Assembly (NCBI RefSeq): GCF_014202505.1
Contig: NZ_JACHGW010000002.1
Span: 372,001-436,000, forward strand
From: Armatimonas rosea
GTDB lineage: Bacteria; Armatimonadota; Armatimonadia; Armatimonadales; Armatimonadaceae
DNA length: 64,000 bases
Reading direction: 5' to 3'
A program made the translations under genes and the position numbers. Below are positions 15,488 through 23,797 of this stretch, one piece after another. The number at the start of each line of letters is the position of its first letter. The first letter of the stretch is position 1. Below the pieces are notes generated by a model. That model had not been told where the DNA came from. It made no database searches and saw nothing but the letters and a program-made list of their open reading frames with translations.

Positions 15488-17560
15488 CTAATCAGGAAAC
15501 TTGATCTTTTTCAGCAGTGCCTGAAAGCGCGGCTCGTTGCGGATACTATCGAAGAGCGGATCGACCTTGAAGTTCCCGCACGAGCCGTCTTGCTGGTCGT
15601 AGCTCTTCTCCAGCCAGTCGAGTGCCTTCTCTTTTTCTCCCAGTCCGAGGTAGATCATGGCACGGAGACCAGGGGCCACAAAGCGCGTTTGGGCTTGGGT
15701 CTCTAGGTCCCGCAGAACCTGTTCTGCCTTGGCACGCTCGCCGATTCGGGCATAGGCGTAGCCGAGGTCCGTCAGAAACTGTGGCTGGGTATCGAGAGCT
15801 CTTGCCTTTTCAAAGTGGACAATCCCGGCGGCAGGGTTGCCCTTCCAGACCTCCGCCCAGCCTAGGAGATGGTAGGCAAACGAGAAGTTGGGATCTATCG
15901 TCAGCGCCTTCTTTGCCTGTAGGATCATCTCATCGTAGCGCCGGGCATACTCCAGATAAAAGGCATAGTCCGCGTGAAACAAGGCGGAGAGGGGGTCTAG
16001 CTCGGTTGCCTTTTGGATGAGAGAGAGCCCTTCGTCGAAGTCTCCACAGACGGTCTTAACCCAGCCCAGCTGATCGTAGGCAAAGGCAAGGTTAGGATTG
16101 AGGGCAATGGCCCGCCGGAGAGCCTTCTCGGCTTCCGTCCAGTCAAACGTGCTGGCGAGAACGATGCCAAGCGAGAGGTGCGCCTCCGCAAGGTTAGGAT
16201 CGAGGGTGAGGGCTTTCTGCGCCAGCTCCTTTGCCGTTGCCCAGGCTTTCTGACTCTCCACCAGCGCGATACCGGCCCAGGAGTAGGTATCGGCAAGCCC
16301 GGTGTAGGCCAGTGCGTAGCCGGGATCACGCTGGATCGCCTGCTTAAAATACTTGAGCGCCTCCTTCCAGCCCGCCTCGGTGTTCTTTAAAAAGGCACGA
16401 TGTCCCTTGAGATAGAGCTCGTAGGCGGGAATACTCTTCGTGGGCTTTTTGGCCAGCTGCTGCGCATCGTCGACACCGAGCTTGCCCTTGAGCGCGGCGA
16501 CGACTTTCCCCGCGATCTCGCTCTGGATCGTGAGGACGTTGGTCATCTCGCGGTCGTAGGTCTCCGACCAGACATGGAAGCCGTCTGCCGCTTTGATAAG
16601 CTGTGCAGTAATGCGGAGCTGCTTGCCTGCCTTGCGGACGCTCCCCTCCAGCACAAAACGGACGTGCAGTTTCTCACCGACATCGCGGAAGATGGCTTCC
16701 CCACTCTTGCCCTTGAACGCAAAGCAGGAGGTGCGACCCGGGACACGGAGGTTCGGGACCTTGGCGAGGGCATTGAGCAGCTCCTCGGTCATTCCATCGC
16801 TGAGGTACTCGTCGCTTTTATCGGCGCTCATGTTGACAAACGGCAAGACCGCAACCGATTTTTGATCGGGGGGCTCTCCCACGCTCGCTGGCGGTGTCTT
16901 GGGCTGGCTGGTCCGACGGGTGAGCAGCCAGCCTGCGCTCCCCAGCGCGGACACGGCGACCGCGCCCAGCGAGAGCAGCTTCCGTCGGCTTGGGCTCGGT
17001 TTGACCGGGTCAGCAGGAAGGGGCTCTTGCCAGGGAAGCAGGACCCGGTAGACCCCTAAAGGCATGTCGATGTTCTTGAGCTTGGGAGAGTCCAGCGGGG
17101 CGAGCGCCTCCTCAAGCTTGTTGTGCACCTGCGCGTAGACGGTCTCAGAGAGGCAGATGCCCCCCCCGACAGCCAGCGGCTCGATCCGAGCGGCGATATT
17201 GACCCCATCCCCGTAGATGTCACTGTCGCGCTGCACGACCTCGCCGACATGGATGCCAATACGCACTTGGAAGGCATGGCTGACAGGCTGGGTGGTGTTG
17301 TGCTGGTGGAGGGCTCTCTGAAAGGCGATAGCACACTGGGTCGCCTGGAGGGCACTGGGAAACTCTGCCAGAAAGCCGTCGCCGGTGGACTTGACCTCGT
17401 GGCCGTGGAAGAGCGCAAAGTTCTCCCGCTGGAGGCGCTGGCTGGTGCGAAGGAGCTCCAAGGCAACGGTCTCGTTTTCTTGGGCCCGCTTGCTGAAGCC
17501 CACCATGTCCGTAAACATAATGGCCGCGAGCCGACGTCGCTCGGTGGTTTCAGAGGACAT
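15488..17560 (-). CDS. class III adenylate/guanylate cyclase with TolB-like and TPR domains
   Basis: 690 residues in a known architecture. About 8-140 is a class III cyclase domain, opening LAAIMFTDMVGFSK, with STGDGFLAEF and DIYGDGVNIAARIEPLA, including both metal-binding aspartates. A membrane helix follows near 202-222. Residues 240-350 resemble the TolB/FlgO-like domain that begins SVAVLPFVNMSADKSDEYLS. The last 300 residues are TPRs. It would make cAMP or cGMP in the cytoplasm and present the rest outside. The -10-like TTAAAT lies 6 nt upstream of the ATG. It is divergent from the YcxB-like gene. The nucleotide made is not decided by the residues I can place. Confidence 0.9.
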   Translation of the reverse strand: MSSETTERRRLAAIMFTDMVGFSKRAQENETVALELLRTSQRLQRENFALFHGHEVKSTGDGFLAEFPSALQATQCAIAFQRALHQHNTTQPVSHAFQVRIGIHVGEVVQRDSDIYGDGVNIAARIEPLAVGGGICLSETVYAQVHNKLEEALAPLDSPKLKNIDMPLGVYRVLLPWQEPLPADPVKPSPSRRKLLSLGAVAVSALGSAGWLLTRRTSQPKTPPASVGEPPDQKSVAVLPFVNMSADKSDEYLSDGMTEELLNALAKVPNLRVPGRTSCFAFKGKSGEAIFRDVGEKLHVRFVLEGSVRKAGKQLRITAQLIKAADGFHVWSETYDREMTNVLTIQSEIAGKVVAALKGKLGVDDAQQLAKKPTKSIPAYELYLKGHRAFLKNTEAGWKEALKYFKQAIQRDPGYALAYTGLADTYSWAGIALVESQKAWATAKELAQKALTLDPNLAEAHLSLGIVLASTFDWTEAEKALRRAIALNPNLAFAYDQLGWVKTVCGDFDEGLSLIQKATELDPLSALFHADYAFYLEYARRYDEMILQAKKALTIDPNFSFAYHLLGWAEVWKGNPAAGIVHFEKARALDTQPQFLTDLGYAYARIGERAKAEQVLRDLETQAQTRFVAPGLRAMIYLGLGEKEKALDWLEKSYDQQDGSCGNFKVDPLFDSIRNEPRFQALLKKIKFPD

Positions 17561-17618
17561 GGCAGTATTTAACCACAGAAGGTTTTGGAGTAGAAGCTGT
17601 TGTACACTGGACTTGAAA

Positions 17619-18191
17619 ATGCATACCGTAACTTGGCGCTGGGCAAAAGAGGACTGGGAAGTCTGGTACCACTCGTATGTGCAGGGAGAGACCTACCGAG
17701 ACCAGTGTCGGCAAGCAAAGACTGTCGGAGCGGTGGCGGGAGTTTTTGTAGGGCTTTTGGGGCTACGCCTGCTGACTAACTGGTTAGAGTTGGTTGGAGT
17801 GTTGCTCGCAGGTGGGCTACTGGGCTTCACGGTTGTGAGTCTCTATCTTGCTATCTACACGCGCCGCTCGATCGCGAAGCTGATTCAGGATGGTCTGGCT
17901 CAGTATCCTGTCACGGAGAGCTACACAATGAGCCTGGAGCCTGAGGGAGTGCGCTTTAAGCTCACGGGCTCGCAGCACCTTTACGAGTGGAGTGCGATTG
18001 AGTGCCTTGGGAAGATCCATGGAGAGTTTCTCTGGTTTCGTATCCAAGGACAGGACTGGTATCTTCCTCCCTCGGCCTTCCCCGATACAGAGCTTCGTAC
18101 CGCTTTTCTGGAGACAATCGAGCGTGCAAAAGTGGCAGGGGGAGCCTCACCGACAAGTGCTCCTTGGTGGCGACAGGGTCAGGGAGCTTAG
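17619..18191 (+). CDS. YcxB-like membrane protein
   Basis: 190 residues from the ATG at 17619. Two adjacent transmembrane helices at about 36-80 (VGAVAGVFVGLLGL and VGVLLAGGLLGFTVVSLYLA) are followed by a C-terminal cytoplasmic domain YTMSLEPEGVRFKLTGSQHLYEWSAIECL, the layout of the YcxB family (a PH-like fold after a two-helix hairpin). TACACT at 17602-17607 may be the -10. Ends 3 bp before the ACT-domain gene. Function of the family is unknown. Confidence 0.75.
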   Translation: MHTVTWRWAKEDWEVWYHSYVQGETYRDQCRQAKTVGAVAGVFVGLLGLRLLTNWLELVGVLLAGGLLGFTVVSLYLAIYTRRSIAKLIQDGLAQYPVTESYTMSLEPEGVRFKLTGSQHLYEWSAIECLGKIHGEFLWFRIQGQDWYLPPSAFPDTELRTAFLETIERAKVAGGASPTSAPWWRQGQGA

Positions 18192-18194
18192 CGT

Positions 18195-18548
18195 ATGAAC
18201 CTAGCCCTGCTCCCCGAAACCTACGCGATCTGGAAGCTCCCTGCCTCGGCTCCGTTGCCGCAAGTGCCGTTCTTCGCCGCGATTCGCACGGGTGAGGAGC
18301 TCTCGCTGGTCACGGAGGAGACATAGGCCCCGAGCGGTGTCCCCTGCGAGCGGGGCTGGCGTGCCCTCAAGGTCGCCGGGCCGCTGGACTTCTCGCTCAC
18401 TGGGATTCTCGCCGCCCTCGCCGCTGCCAAGGTCCCCATCTTCGCCCTCTCCACGTTTGACACCGACTACGTCTTGGTGAAAGAGACCCAGCTCACCGCC
18501 GCCGTCGCCGCGCTGGAGGCGGCTGGGCATATTTGCGGCGGGGGCTAA
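18195..18548 (+). pseudogene. ACT-domain (CASTOR-like) protein with in-frame TAG
   Basis: Reading on through one TAG (codon 44, 18324-18326) gives a 117-residue protein that is otherwise intact: MNLALLPETYAIWKLP, TGEELSLVTEE, then GWRALKVAGPLDFSLTGILAALA, VPIFALSTFDTDYVLVKE and a Gly-rich end before TAA. This is the ACT/CASTOR-like amino-acid-binding family found next to many bacterial enzymes. TAG replaces a residue in a loop between two conserved strands. Other genes here end at TAG, so it is not a general sense codon. GGGAG (18182-18186) supports the ATG. Either a fresh nonsense mutation, a sequencing error or suppression. Confidence 0.85.
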
Positions 18549-18624
18549 AAGTCCCCGCCTCGGATTTTGGGAGCGTCCCGAGGACGCGCAGAAACCAAGC
18601 CGTTTCCGCGCCCTCGGGGCGCTC
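18537..18624. repeat. palindromic element E3
   Basis: A first hairpin GGCGGGG/CCCCGCC (18537-18543/18553-18559) overlaps the end of the ACT gene; a second pairs 18571-18588 with 18607-18624 (16 of 18 positions, GAGCG..CCCGAGG..CGCG type). The AAAGTCCCCG segment is shared with element E5. It lies between the ACT gene and the convergent DUF5722 gene and may terminate both. Confidence 0.55.
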
Positions 18625-18643
18625 TCTCTGGGAGACGGGTATT

Positions 18644-20611
18644 TTACTGCCCGGCGAGAATCGCGGGGGCGAGCCAGGTGGCCCAGCAGTAGGCTTCTTT
18701 CCCGTTGGCGTTGGTGGTGAAGGTGAGCGCGATCGCGCGGCCGGCGTAGGGCGTGAGGTCCAGCGCGTGGGGAGTGGGCTTGCCGCAGTCGGTGAGCGTG
18801 GTGCTCCAGATTTCTTTGCCGTCGATGCGGACGCCGAAGGTGATGCCTCGGGGCGCGGGTTCTTTGGCGCTGTTGAGCACCTCGAAGCGGAGTGTTAGGC
18901 GCGTGGCCTTGGGGAGTGTCACGGGGAAGCTGGCCTCGGCCACTCCGACCGCTTTCGGGTGCTGGAAGAGGCCAGGGACACGCTTGCCGGTGCTGGTCTT
19001 CTCCTTGGCCTGCCGCCAGTCCAGGCAGTTGGTGGGAGTTGCCGTCCAGAGCTGCTTGACCCCATCCCAGACCACCTCGCCAGGATAGAGGCTCTCCACC
19101 CCGACCCCGGAGCGCTCCCCGATGCGTTTTGTGGTGGGCTTGGCATCGTCCCAGCTCTTGAGGCCCGTGAGCGGCAAGAGCGGCGCGATCGTGGCGGCCC
19201 ACTCGGAGGTCTCGGCCTTCTGGCAGACACTCCACATCGGGCGGCGGCGGCCCTCTAGGTCGCGCAGACCGAGCTTGAGGCCCCCTTCTGCCGGATGATC
19301 CTGGTGGCGGTGGAGAATAAAGGCATCGACTCCGGGCATGTGCCGCACCTTCTCAAAGGCGTAGGCATAGGCCGCCGCCTGGACTTTTTCGGCCTGCTCG
19401 CCGCTGCCCTTGCAGTTGAAGCCCTGCTCGGAGAGGATCACCCGCCGCGCTGCATTTTTGACGCGCTGGCCGGGCTGGTTGAGATAGGCGAGGAGCACTT
19501 CCAGGTTCTTGAAGGTGACAATCGGCGTGTCGAAGCCCAGGCCCGCGTCTTCGTCGTCCCAGAATACCGGATCGAAGAGCCCTTGGGGGTACGGGTGATG
19601 TGCCACATGCCAGTCGAAGTCCCCCTCGGCCTTGGCGAGCGCATTGAGACCGTCGATGAGCTGGCGACCGGGCATCGTCCGGTCCGGCGCTTCGTGGCGG
19701 TCGGTCCAGTAGTAGTCCATCGAGACATAGACTCTGAGGTCGCGGTGGGCGCTCTTGACCGCGAGCCAGGCAAGGCGTAGCGCATCGGCGTACTCGCGCA
19801 CGAGCGTCTCGGGTGTGGCCTTCCCCAGGTTGTACCAGTGCCAGTGGCTCTGGACTTCGTTGCCGATAATGAAGCCCCCGACCCGCCCGAAGCGCCCCTC
19901 GGGCTCGGTCCAGCGCTTGGCGAGAAACTGCAAGAGCCCCCGGTAGAGCCGCTCGCTCTTGGGGTTGCTCAGGTTAAACGCCGAGAGGGGGTTGGCCGCG
20001 CCTTTTTTGTCGCAGTGCGGGTGGATCAGCAGGTCACCGTCGGCGGCGTCGCGCGGGAAGTAGTTGAGAAAGATCACGGTCACCAGAATCCCGGCCTGGG
20101 TGAACGCCCGGACTTCGTCGTCGTAGCGGGCGAGTGCTCCTGCGGCTAAGGGAATCTTCTCGCCGTCCACCTCCATAAACTCCACCGGGCCGCCGTAGGG
20201 GCCGCCAACTGCGGGCAGGAGCACCTCGCGGATGCTGAGGTTCATCCCGACATGCTTGGCCCCGAGCGCCACGGCATCGGCGCGGTCTACGACACACTGA
20301 ACCCCTTTGATGCTCTTGGGCCACGGCAGTGGGCTTGTCCGCGTCGCTGTCTCCGCCAGCTCCGTCACCCACTGCGACGCCTCGGTCTCACTGGTTCGGA
20401 AGCGCCAGAACAGCCGATCCCGCCCGGCGCTATCGAACCGAGGGAGGGTAAAGTCCTTCCCCGCGATCCGCTCCACCGCCAGCGTCTCCCACGCCGCCGC
20501 CCCGACACCCTGCCCGAAGAGCTGGCGGGGCACTTGGTGGTTGGAGCGAATCGTAAAGGTCAGAGACTGCGCATCGGCACGGATGCGGGCAAGCGGCGTC
20601 GGAGTTTCCAT
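18644..20611 (-). CDS. DUF5722 glycoside-hydrolase-like protein
   Basis: 655 residues. Region 110-520 looks like a retaining (beta/alpha)8 glycosidase: IIGNEVQSHWHWYN contains the Asn-Glu acid/base, and RRVILSEQGFN supplies a candidate nucleophile glutamate at the end of a later strand; the blocks MDYYWTDR and WHVAHHPYPQG also fit the DUF5722 family. The last 130 residues (about 525-655) look like a carbohydrate-binding or NPCBM-type beta-sandwich, ending ITFGVRIDGKEIW ... RAIALTFTTNANGK. No signal peptide is visible, which is unusual for such an enzyme. TATAAT (20617-20622) lies 5 nt before the ATG at 20611. Substrate unknown. Confidence 0.82.
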   Translation of the reverse strand: METPTPLARIRADAQSLTFTIRSNHQVPRQLFGQGVGAAAWETLAVERIAGKDFTLPRFDSAGRDRLFWRFRTSETEASQWVTELAETATRTSPLPWPKSIKGVQCVVDRADAVALGAKHVGMNLSIREVLLPAVGGPYGGPVEFMEVDGEKIPLAAGALARYDDEVRAFTQAGILVTVIFLNYFPRDAADGDLLIHPHCDKKGAANPLSAFNLSNPKSERLYRGLLQFLAKRWTEPEGRFGRVGGFIIGNEVQSHWHWYNLGKATPETLVREYADALRLAWLAVKSAHRDLRVYVSMDYYWTDRHEAPDRTMPGRQLIDGLNALAKAEGDFDWHVAHHPYPQGLFDPVFWDDEDAGLGFDTPIVTFKNLEVLLAYLNQPGQRVKNAARRVILSEQGFNCKGSGEQAEKVQAAAYAYAFEKVRHMPGVDAFILHRHQDHPAEGGLKLGLRDLEGRRRPMWSVCQKAETSEWAATIAPLLPLTGLKSWDDAKPTTKRIGERSGVGVESLYPGEVVWDGVKQLWTATPTNCLDWRQAKEKTSTGKRVPGLFQHPKAVGVAEASFPVTLPKATRLTLRFEVLNSAKEPAPRGITFGVRIDGKEIWSTTLTDCGKPTPHALDLTPYAGRAIALTFTTNANGKEAYCWATWLAPAILAGQ

Positions 20612-20616
20612 AGCTG

Positions 20617-20660
20617 ATTATACGGTGCTACTTGTCTCGATCCATGGGCTTGGCTATACT
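20617..20660. promoter_or_regulatory. back-to-back promoters of the DUF5722 and SUKH genes
   Basis: On the plus strand TTGTCT (20632-20637), a 17-nt spacer and TATACT (20655-20660) form a near-consensus promoter whose start point would fall at the ATG at 20668. On the minus strand TATAAT (complement of 20617-20622) lies 5 nt before the ATG at 20611. Both transcripts would be leaderless or nearly so. Confidence 0.7.
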
Positions 20661-20667
20661 TCGTTCC

Positions 20668-21486
20668 ATGAAAGCAACCCCACTGACCATCTGGCGCCCG
20701 CCTGCCTTCTTGCCCTATCTTCAGTCCACGCTCACTCCTGAGCTCGTGGCGCAGGCGGAGCAGCGGCTTGGCGTCACTCTTCCGGCGGAGTACCTTGCGC
20801 TGCTGGAGGTCCAGAATGGGGGCTACATTCGCTACGGTCTTCCTGACTTGGTGCACAACGTGATTCGTGGAATCGGCCCCCACTATCCCAACCTGCTGGA
20901 CGTCGACTGGGATCACTTAGACGATGCGCCGAGCTTCCCTCTTGAGGGCTTGATTCCCTTTGACGGCGATGGGCACTGGTATCTGTGTCTCGACTATCGC
21001 GATCGCTCGCAAGAGCCTGCTGTCGCCTATATTGATGTGGAGTGCGATGAGCAGCTTGAGCTCGCCCCGAGCTTTGCAGCGTATCTGGCGCTACTGGAGT
21101 ACGACGCCCCCTCCGGAGTTGTCCTCACACCCGTTGCGGAGATTGCTACACTGGTTGCTACTCTCGAAGCTCATTTGAAGATCACTTTTGAACCACCGAG
21201 CTCTTCGAACCATGGGTATCCCGTCTATCGCGCCCAGCTGGGGACAAAGGCTCAGCCGGAGTGGATTTGGCTCAGTCCCAATACCGTTCCTCGTGGCTTT
21301 GTCCGTGAGAGTGATCGTCGGTACTCCGAGCTCCGCGACCTCTTGCCCGGGACGGCGCTACGCTTCCTCGAGCTTCCTCCAGAGAGCTATCTGTTGGTAG
21401 TAGACGCCAAGCGCCAGAGTGCAGTACTCGCCGCCTGTGCAGAGCTCGGACTAGCCGCTCGACCCGCGGAAGACTATGCCTCATGA
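20668..21486 (+). CDS. SMI1/KNR4 (SUKH)-family protein
   Basis: 272 residues from the ATG at 20668. A clear SUKH-1 pattern: LTPELVAQAEQRLGVTLPAEYLALLEVQNGGYIRY, then PSFPLEGLIPFDGDGHWYLCLDYR, EPAVAYIDVE and FAAYLALLE. These are the helix, the 'LP.dy..ll...NGG' hallmark and the central strands. A second, unrelated 100-residue domain follows. The start is set by the promoter TTGTCT-17-TATACT just upstream; an in-frame ATG at 20644 would sit before the -10. It overlaps the SnoaL-like gene by 4 bp. Immunity function is possible but no toxin is adjacent. Confidence 0.85.
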   Translation: MKATPLTIWRPPAFLPYLQSTLTPELVAQAEQRLGVTLPAEYLALLEVQNGGYIRYGLPDLVHNVIRGIGPHYPNLLDVDWDHLDDAPSFPLEGLIPFDGDGHWYLCLDYRDRSQEPAVAYIDVECDEQLELAPSFAAYLALLEYDAPSGVVLTPVAEIATLVATLEAHLKITFEPPSSSNHGYPVYRAQLGTKAQPEWIWLSPNTVPRGFVRESDRRYSELRDLLPGTALRFLELPPESYLLVVDAKRQSAVLAACAELGLAARPAEDYAS

Positions 21487-21869
21487 GCTCAAGTGAAGGG
21501 GTGGTGCGGCGCTTCTGGGAGCTGATGGCTACCAATGATTTTTCCTCCGTGGCCGAGGTCCTCGCCCCGGAGTTCGTGCTGGAGTGGCCGCAGTCGGGCG
21601 AGCGCCTGCGCGGGGCGGAGCGCTTTGCCCAGATGAATGCGGAGTACGAGAGCCATGGCCCGTGGCGCTTCACGATCCATAAGATTGTCGCCAGCGAGAC
21701 CGAGGCCGTCAGCGATGTGTCCGTGACCGATGGCGTCCAAAACGCCCGAGCACTCTCATTTTTTACGATCAAGGATGGCAAGATCACGCGCCTGGTCGAG
21801 TTCTGGCCCGAGCCGTATCCCGCCCCTGAGAGCCGCAAGCACCTGACAGAACCCCTTGAGCCTGTGTAA
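21483..21869 (+). CDS. SnoaL/NTF2-like protein
   Basis: 128 residues of the NTF2-like cone fold: VVRRFWELMATNDFSSVAEVLAPEFVLEWPQSGERLRGAERFAQMN, then a curved sheet ending FFTIKDGKITRLVEFWPEPY. That closing strand and the first two helices are typical of SnoaL-like polyketide-cyclase homologues, which often act as small-molecule binding or isomerase proteins. Starts 4 bp inside the stop of the SUKH gene (ATGA). Followed by palindromic element E4. Substrate unknown. Confidence 0.85.
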   Translation: MSSSEGVVRRFWELMATNDFSSVAEVLAPEFVLEWPQSGERLRGAERFAQMNAEYESHGPWRFTIHKIVASETEAVSDVSVTDGVQNARALSFFTIKDGKITRLVEFWPEPYPAPESRKHLTEPLEPV

Positions 21870-21881
21870 AATGGATCGGTT

Positions 21882-22031
21882 GCCGCCGGTTCGAAACCGG
21901 CGTCTGCAGTGGCGTTCCGCCGCAAAGCCCGTGCCGGGCTACCGAACTTAGCTCCCTAGCCCGGCACGGGCTTTGCAGCCGCAGGCTACTGATGACGCCT
22001 AATTTCATTGGGCGAACCAAAATGGAGGCGT
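21882..22031. repeat. multi-hairpin element E4
   Basis: Three hairpins in series: a CCGGTT/AACCGG type at about 21885-21902, a perfect 20-bp inverted repeat (21922-21941 with 21957-21976; arm begins GCAAAGCCCGTGCC) and a weaker one with ACGCCT/AGGCGT (21995-22000/22026-22031) around a TTCG-like loop. The first 55 bp are the reverse complement of E2 with few changes. Sits between the SnoaL gene and the gene at 22044. Confidence 0.7.
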
Positions 22032-22043
22032 TAGACGAATCAT

Positions 22044-22346
22044 ATGCAGGTACCTTTGAAACCGTCCTACGACACAGAGCTCACCAAGAAAGTCGCGCAG
22101 GTGCTCCAGGAAGTACAGAAGCTCAAGGTGGGCATGACCCGCGCCGAGCTGCTCAATACCTTCACCACGGAGGGCGGGCTCTCGTCGCGCACCTGGCGGC
22201 GCTATGTCTCCCAGCGCTGTCCCTACATTAAAATCGATGTCGAGTTTGCTCCCGTTGGCCCACGAGTGGGTGTAGGGGATGAGAGCCCCTGCGACAAAAT
22301 CACGAAGCTCTCACCTCCCTTTCTGGAGTGGAGTATCAAGAACTAA
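22044..22346 (+). CDS. conserved small protein, unknown function
   Basis: 100 residues. The pattern LQEVQKLKVGMTRAELLNTFTTEGGLSSRTWRRYVSQRCPYIKIDVEF (helix, GMTR turn, GG loop, strand) is one I have met in hypothetical proteins of Acidobacteria and Planctomycetes, usually ending in an 'I..WSI.D' strand, as here (FLEWSIKN). The GMTR motif recalls small outer-membrane-associated SmpA/BamE-like folds, but there is no signal or lipobox. ATG at 22044 has no clear Shine-Dalgarno. It lies alone between element E4 and a small membrane gene. Confidence 0.6.
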   Translation: MQVPLKPSYDTELTKKVAQVLQEVQKLKVGMTRAELLNTFTTEGGLSSRTWRRYVSQRCPYIKIDVEFAPVGPRVGVGDESPCDKITKLSPPFLEWSIKN

Positions 22347-22400
22347 TCCCAAAAGGGGAACCACACCGGAAAAGCGTCATAGGAGGTGCTTGGAGAGAAT

Positions 22401-22616
22401 ATGAATAAAACTCAGCTCAAACAACTCAGCAACCTCTGTTTCGCTTTAGGGTTCGCCTCGATCATCGGCTCTATCGCGATCTGGTTTTTTACGGGGGGGA
22501 AAGAGGCCGATACCCAAGCACACGCCGAGCGTTTTGGCATCTTTGTCGGGCTCTGGGCCCCAACTTTCTTGATCCTATCCAATCGCTTTGACCGCTATGC
22601 AGAGACAGGCGTGTAG
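22401..22616 (+). CDS. small two-helix membrane protein
   Basis: 71 residues with hydrophobic spans LCFALGFASIIGSIAIWFF and FGIFVGLWAPTFLIL separated by a polar GGKEADTQAHAER loop. The ATG at 22401 is favoured over the one at 22386 because AGGAGG (22381-22386) and GGAGAG (22392-22397) lie upstream of it. No family recognised; YiaA/B-like two-helix proteins of this size are typical. Ends 88 bp before the next gene. Confidence 0.65.
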   Translation: MNKTQLKQLSNLCFALGFASIIGSIAIWFFTGGKEADTQAHAERFGIFVGLWAPTFLILSNRFDRYAETGV

Positions 22617-22704
22617 AGTCGGAGAGGGGGTGCAACCGAATCCCCAAGACAAGAGTCTGAGACGACGTTGCCGGGCAGGTACGTCTGGCGTGGAGGATTT
22701 TTGT

Positions 22705-23244
22705 ATGAAACCGGTTGCGATGATTTCGCTGTTAGCTGTCTCTTTACTGGCGTGCACTCCCAGTACACAGGCGCAGACACGTGTCCAGGAGCTCTACGGC
22801 AAGGCCCAACAAGCCCTCAAGGCAGGAGATATCCCGGGGGCAAGCAAGCTCGCGCGTGAGGTTCTCCAGAAAAACACGGACAAGAAAGCCTGGTACTACG
22901 GGAACCTGGTCTACGAAGCCAATCAGCTCTTGGGGCTGGTGGCGCTACGCGAGGGGAAAGTTGCCGCGGCAAAGAGCTATCTGCTTGCCGCAGGGAAGAC
23001 CCCCGGCTCGCCACAGCTAAGCTCCTTCGGCCCGACAATGACCTTGGCGCAGGAGCTCCTGAAAAAAGGCGAAAAACAAGCGGTGCTGGACTTTCTGGAC
23101 GAGGTCGCAGCCTTCTGGGCGACGCCCAAACCGGGGCAACCTGCTTCCCTCAAGGCGCTCATGGACGGTCATGCTGCGCAGCTTCGCCAGTGGAAAGCGG
23201 AGATTCGTGCGGGGAAACAACCAACCCTCAATCGTGTCCGGTAG
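22705..23244 (+). CDS. secreted or lipoprotein TPR-like protein
   Basis: 179 residues from the ATG at 22705, with GGAGG (22692-22696) 8 nt upstream. The N-terminus MKPVAMISLLAVSLLACTP has a lipobox-like LLAC at 14-17, so it may be a lipoprotein; otherwise a signal peptidase I site lies after TQAQ. The mature part has TPR-type helices (ELYGKAQQALKAGDIPGASKLAREVLQ, YEANQLLGLVALREGKVAAAKSYLLAAG). Role unknown; probably a periplasmic or outer-membrane interaction partner. Confidence 0.78.
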   Translation: MKPVAMISLLAVSLLACTPSTQAQTRVQELYGKAQQALKAGDIPGASKLAREVLQKNTDKKAWYYGNLVYEANQLLGLVALREGKVAAAKSYLLAAGKTPGSPQLSSFGPTMTLAQELLKKGEKQAVLDFLDEVAAFWATPKPGQPASLKALMDGHAAQLRQWKAEIRAGKQPTLNRVR

Positions 23245-23256
23245 AATCTAGTCACT

Positions 23257-23790
23257 ATGGCGCTCTCTTCTTATCTCGAAACCTACCCGACCCTTGGCGA
23301 GCGGGTCTTTGTGCACGACTCCGCGCAGGTGATCGGCGATGTGACTCTCGGGGCAGATGTCTCGGTGTGGTGCAACGCGGTGCTGCGCGGCGATGTGCAC
23401 AAGATCGTGATCGGGAAGGGGACCAACTTCCAGGACCTGGCGATGGGGCATGTTACCCATGTCGGCTACAACGGCTCGAAGGGCGCGCCGCTGACCATTG
23501 GGGAGTACGTGACCGTGGGGCACTCGTGCGTTCTCCATGGCTGCACGATCGGGGACGAGTCTCTGGTGGGGATGGGCTCGATTGTCTTGGACAACGCCGT
23601 GATCGAGCGCCATGTGATGCTCGGGGCGGGGAGCTTGGTCTCGCCGGGGAAGGTCTTGGAGAGCGGGTTTCTCTACCTGGGACGCCCCGCGGTTAAGATT
23701 CGGCCCCTCACCGCCGACGAGATTGCGTTTCTGCGCTACTCGGCGGAGCACTACATCCAGACCAAAGACAACTACTTGCGCACGGTATAA
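23257..23790 (+). CDS. gamma-carbonic anhydrase family protein
   Basis: 177 residues of left-handed parallel beta-helix: GDVTLGADVSVWCNAVLRGDVHKIVIGKGTNFQD, then zinc-ligand region AMGHVTHVG and TVGHSCVLHGCTIGDESLVGMG, so His near 68, 89 and 94 fit the three ligands of the trimeric family (YrdA/PaaY group). C-terminal helix GRPAVKIRPLTADEIAFLRYSAEHYI is typical. Cytoplasmic. It may hydrate CO2 or be one of the many inactive relatives. TAGAAT at 23242-23247 gives a -10 9 nt before the ATG. Followed 7 bp later by the next gene. Confidence 0.93.
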   Translation: MALSSYLETYPTLGERVFVHDSAQVIGDVTLGADVSVWCNAVLRGDVHKIVIGKGTNFQDLAMGHVTHVGYNGSKGAPLTIGEYVTVGHSCVLHGCTIGDESLVGMGSIVLDNAVIERHVMLGAGSLVSPGKVLESGFLYLGRPAVKIRPLTADEIAFLRYSAEHYIQTKDNYLRTV

Positions 23791-23797
23791 TCGGCGT

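Noticed and set aside
18201-19235. A 344-codon reverse frame overlapping the DUF5722 gene
   Set aside because: It is in another frame of the same strand; the DUF5722 frame has recognisable domains and a promoter.
21995-22036. An attC-like hairpin ending GCGTTAGAC before the gene at 22044
   Set aside because: GCCTAAT and GTTAGAC resemble integron core sites, but no L boxes of proper spacing, no other attC copies and no integrase were seen; it is better explained as the third hairpin of element E4.
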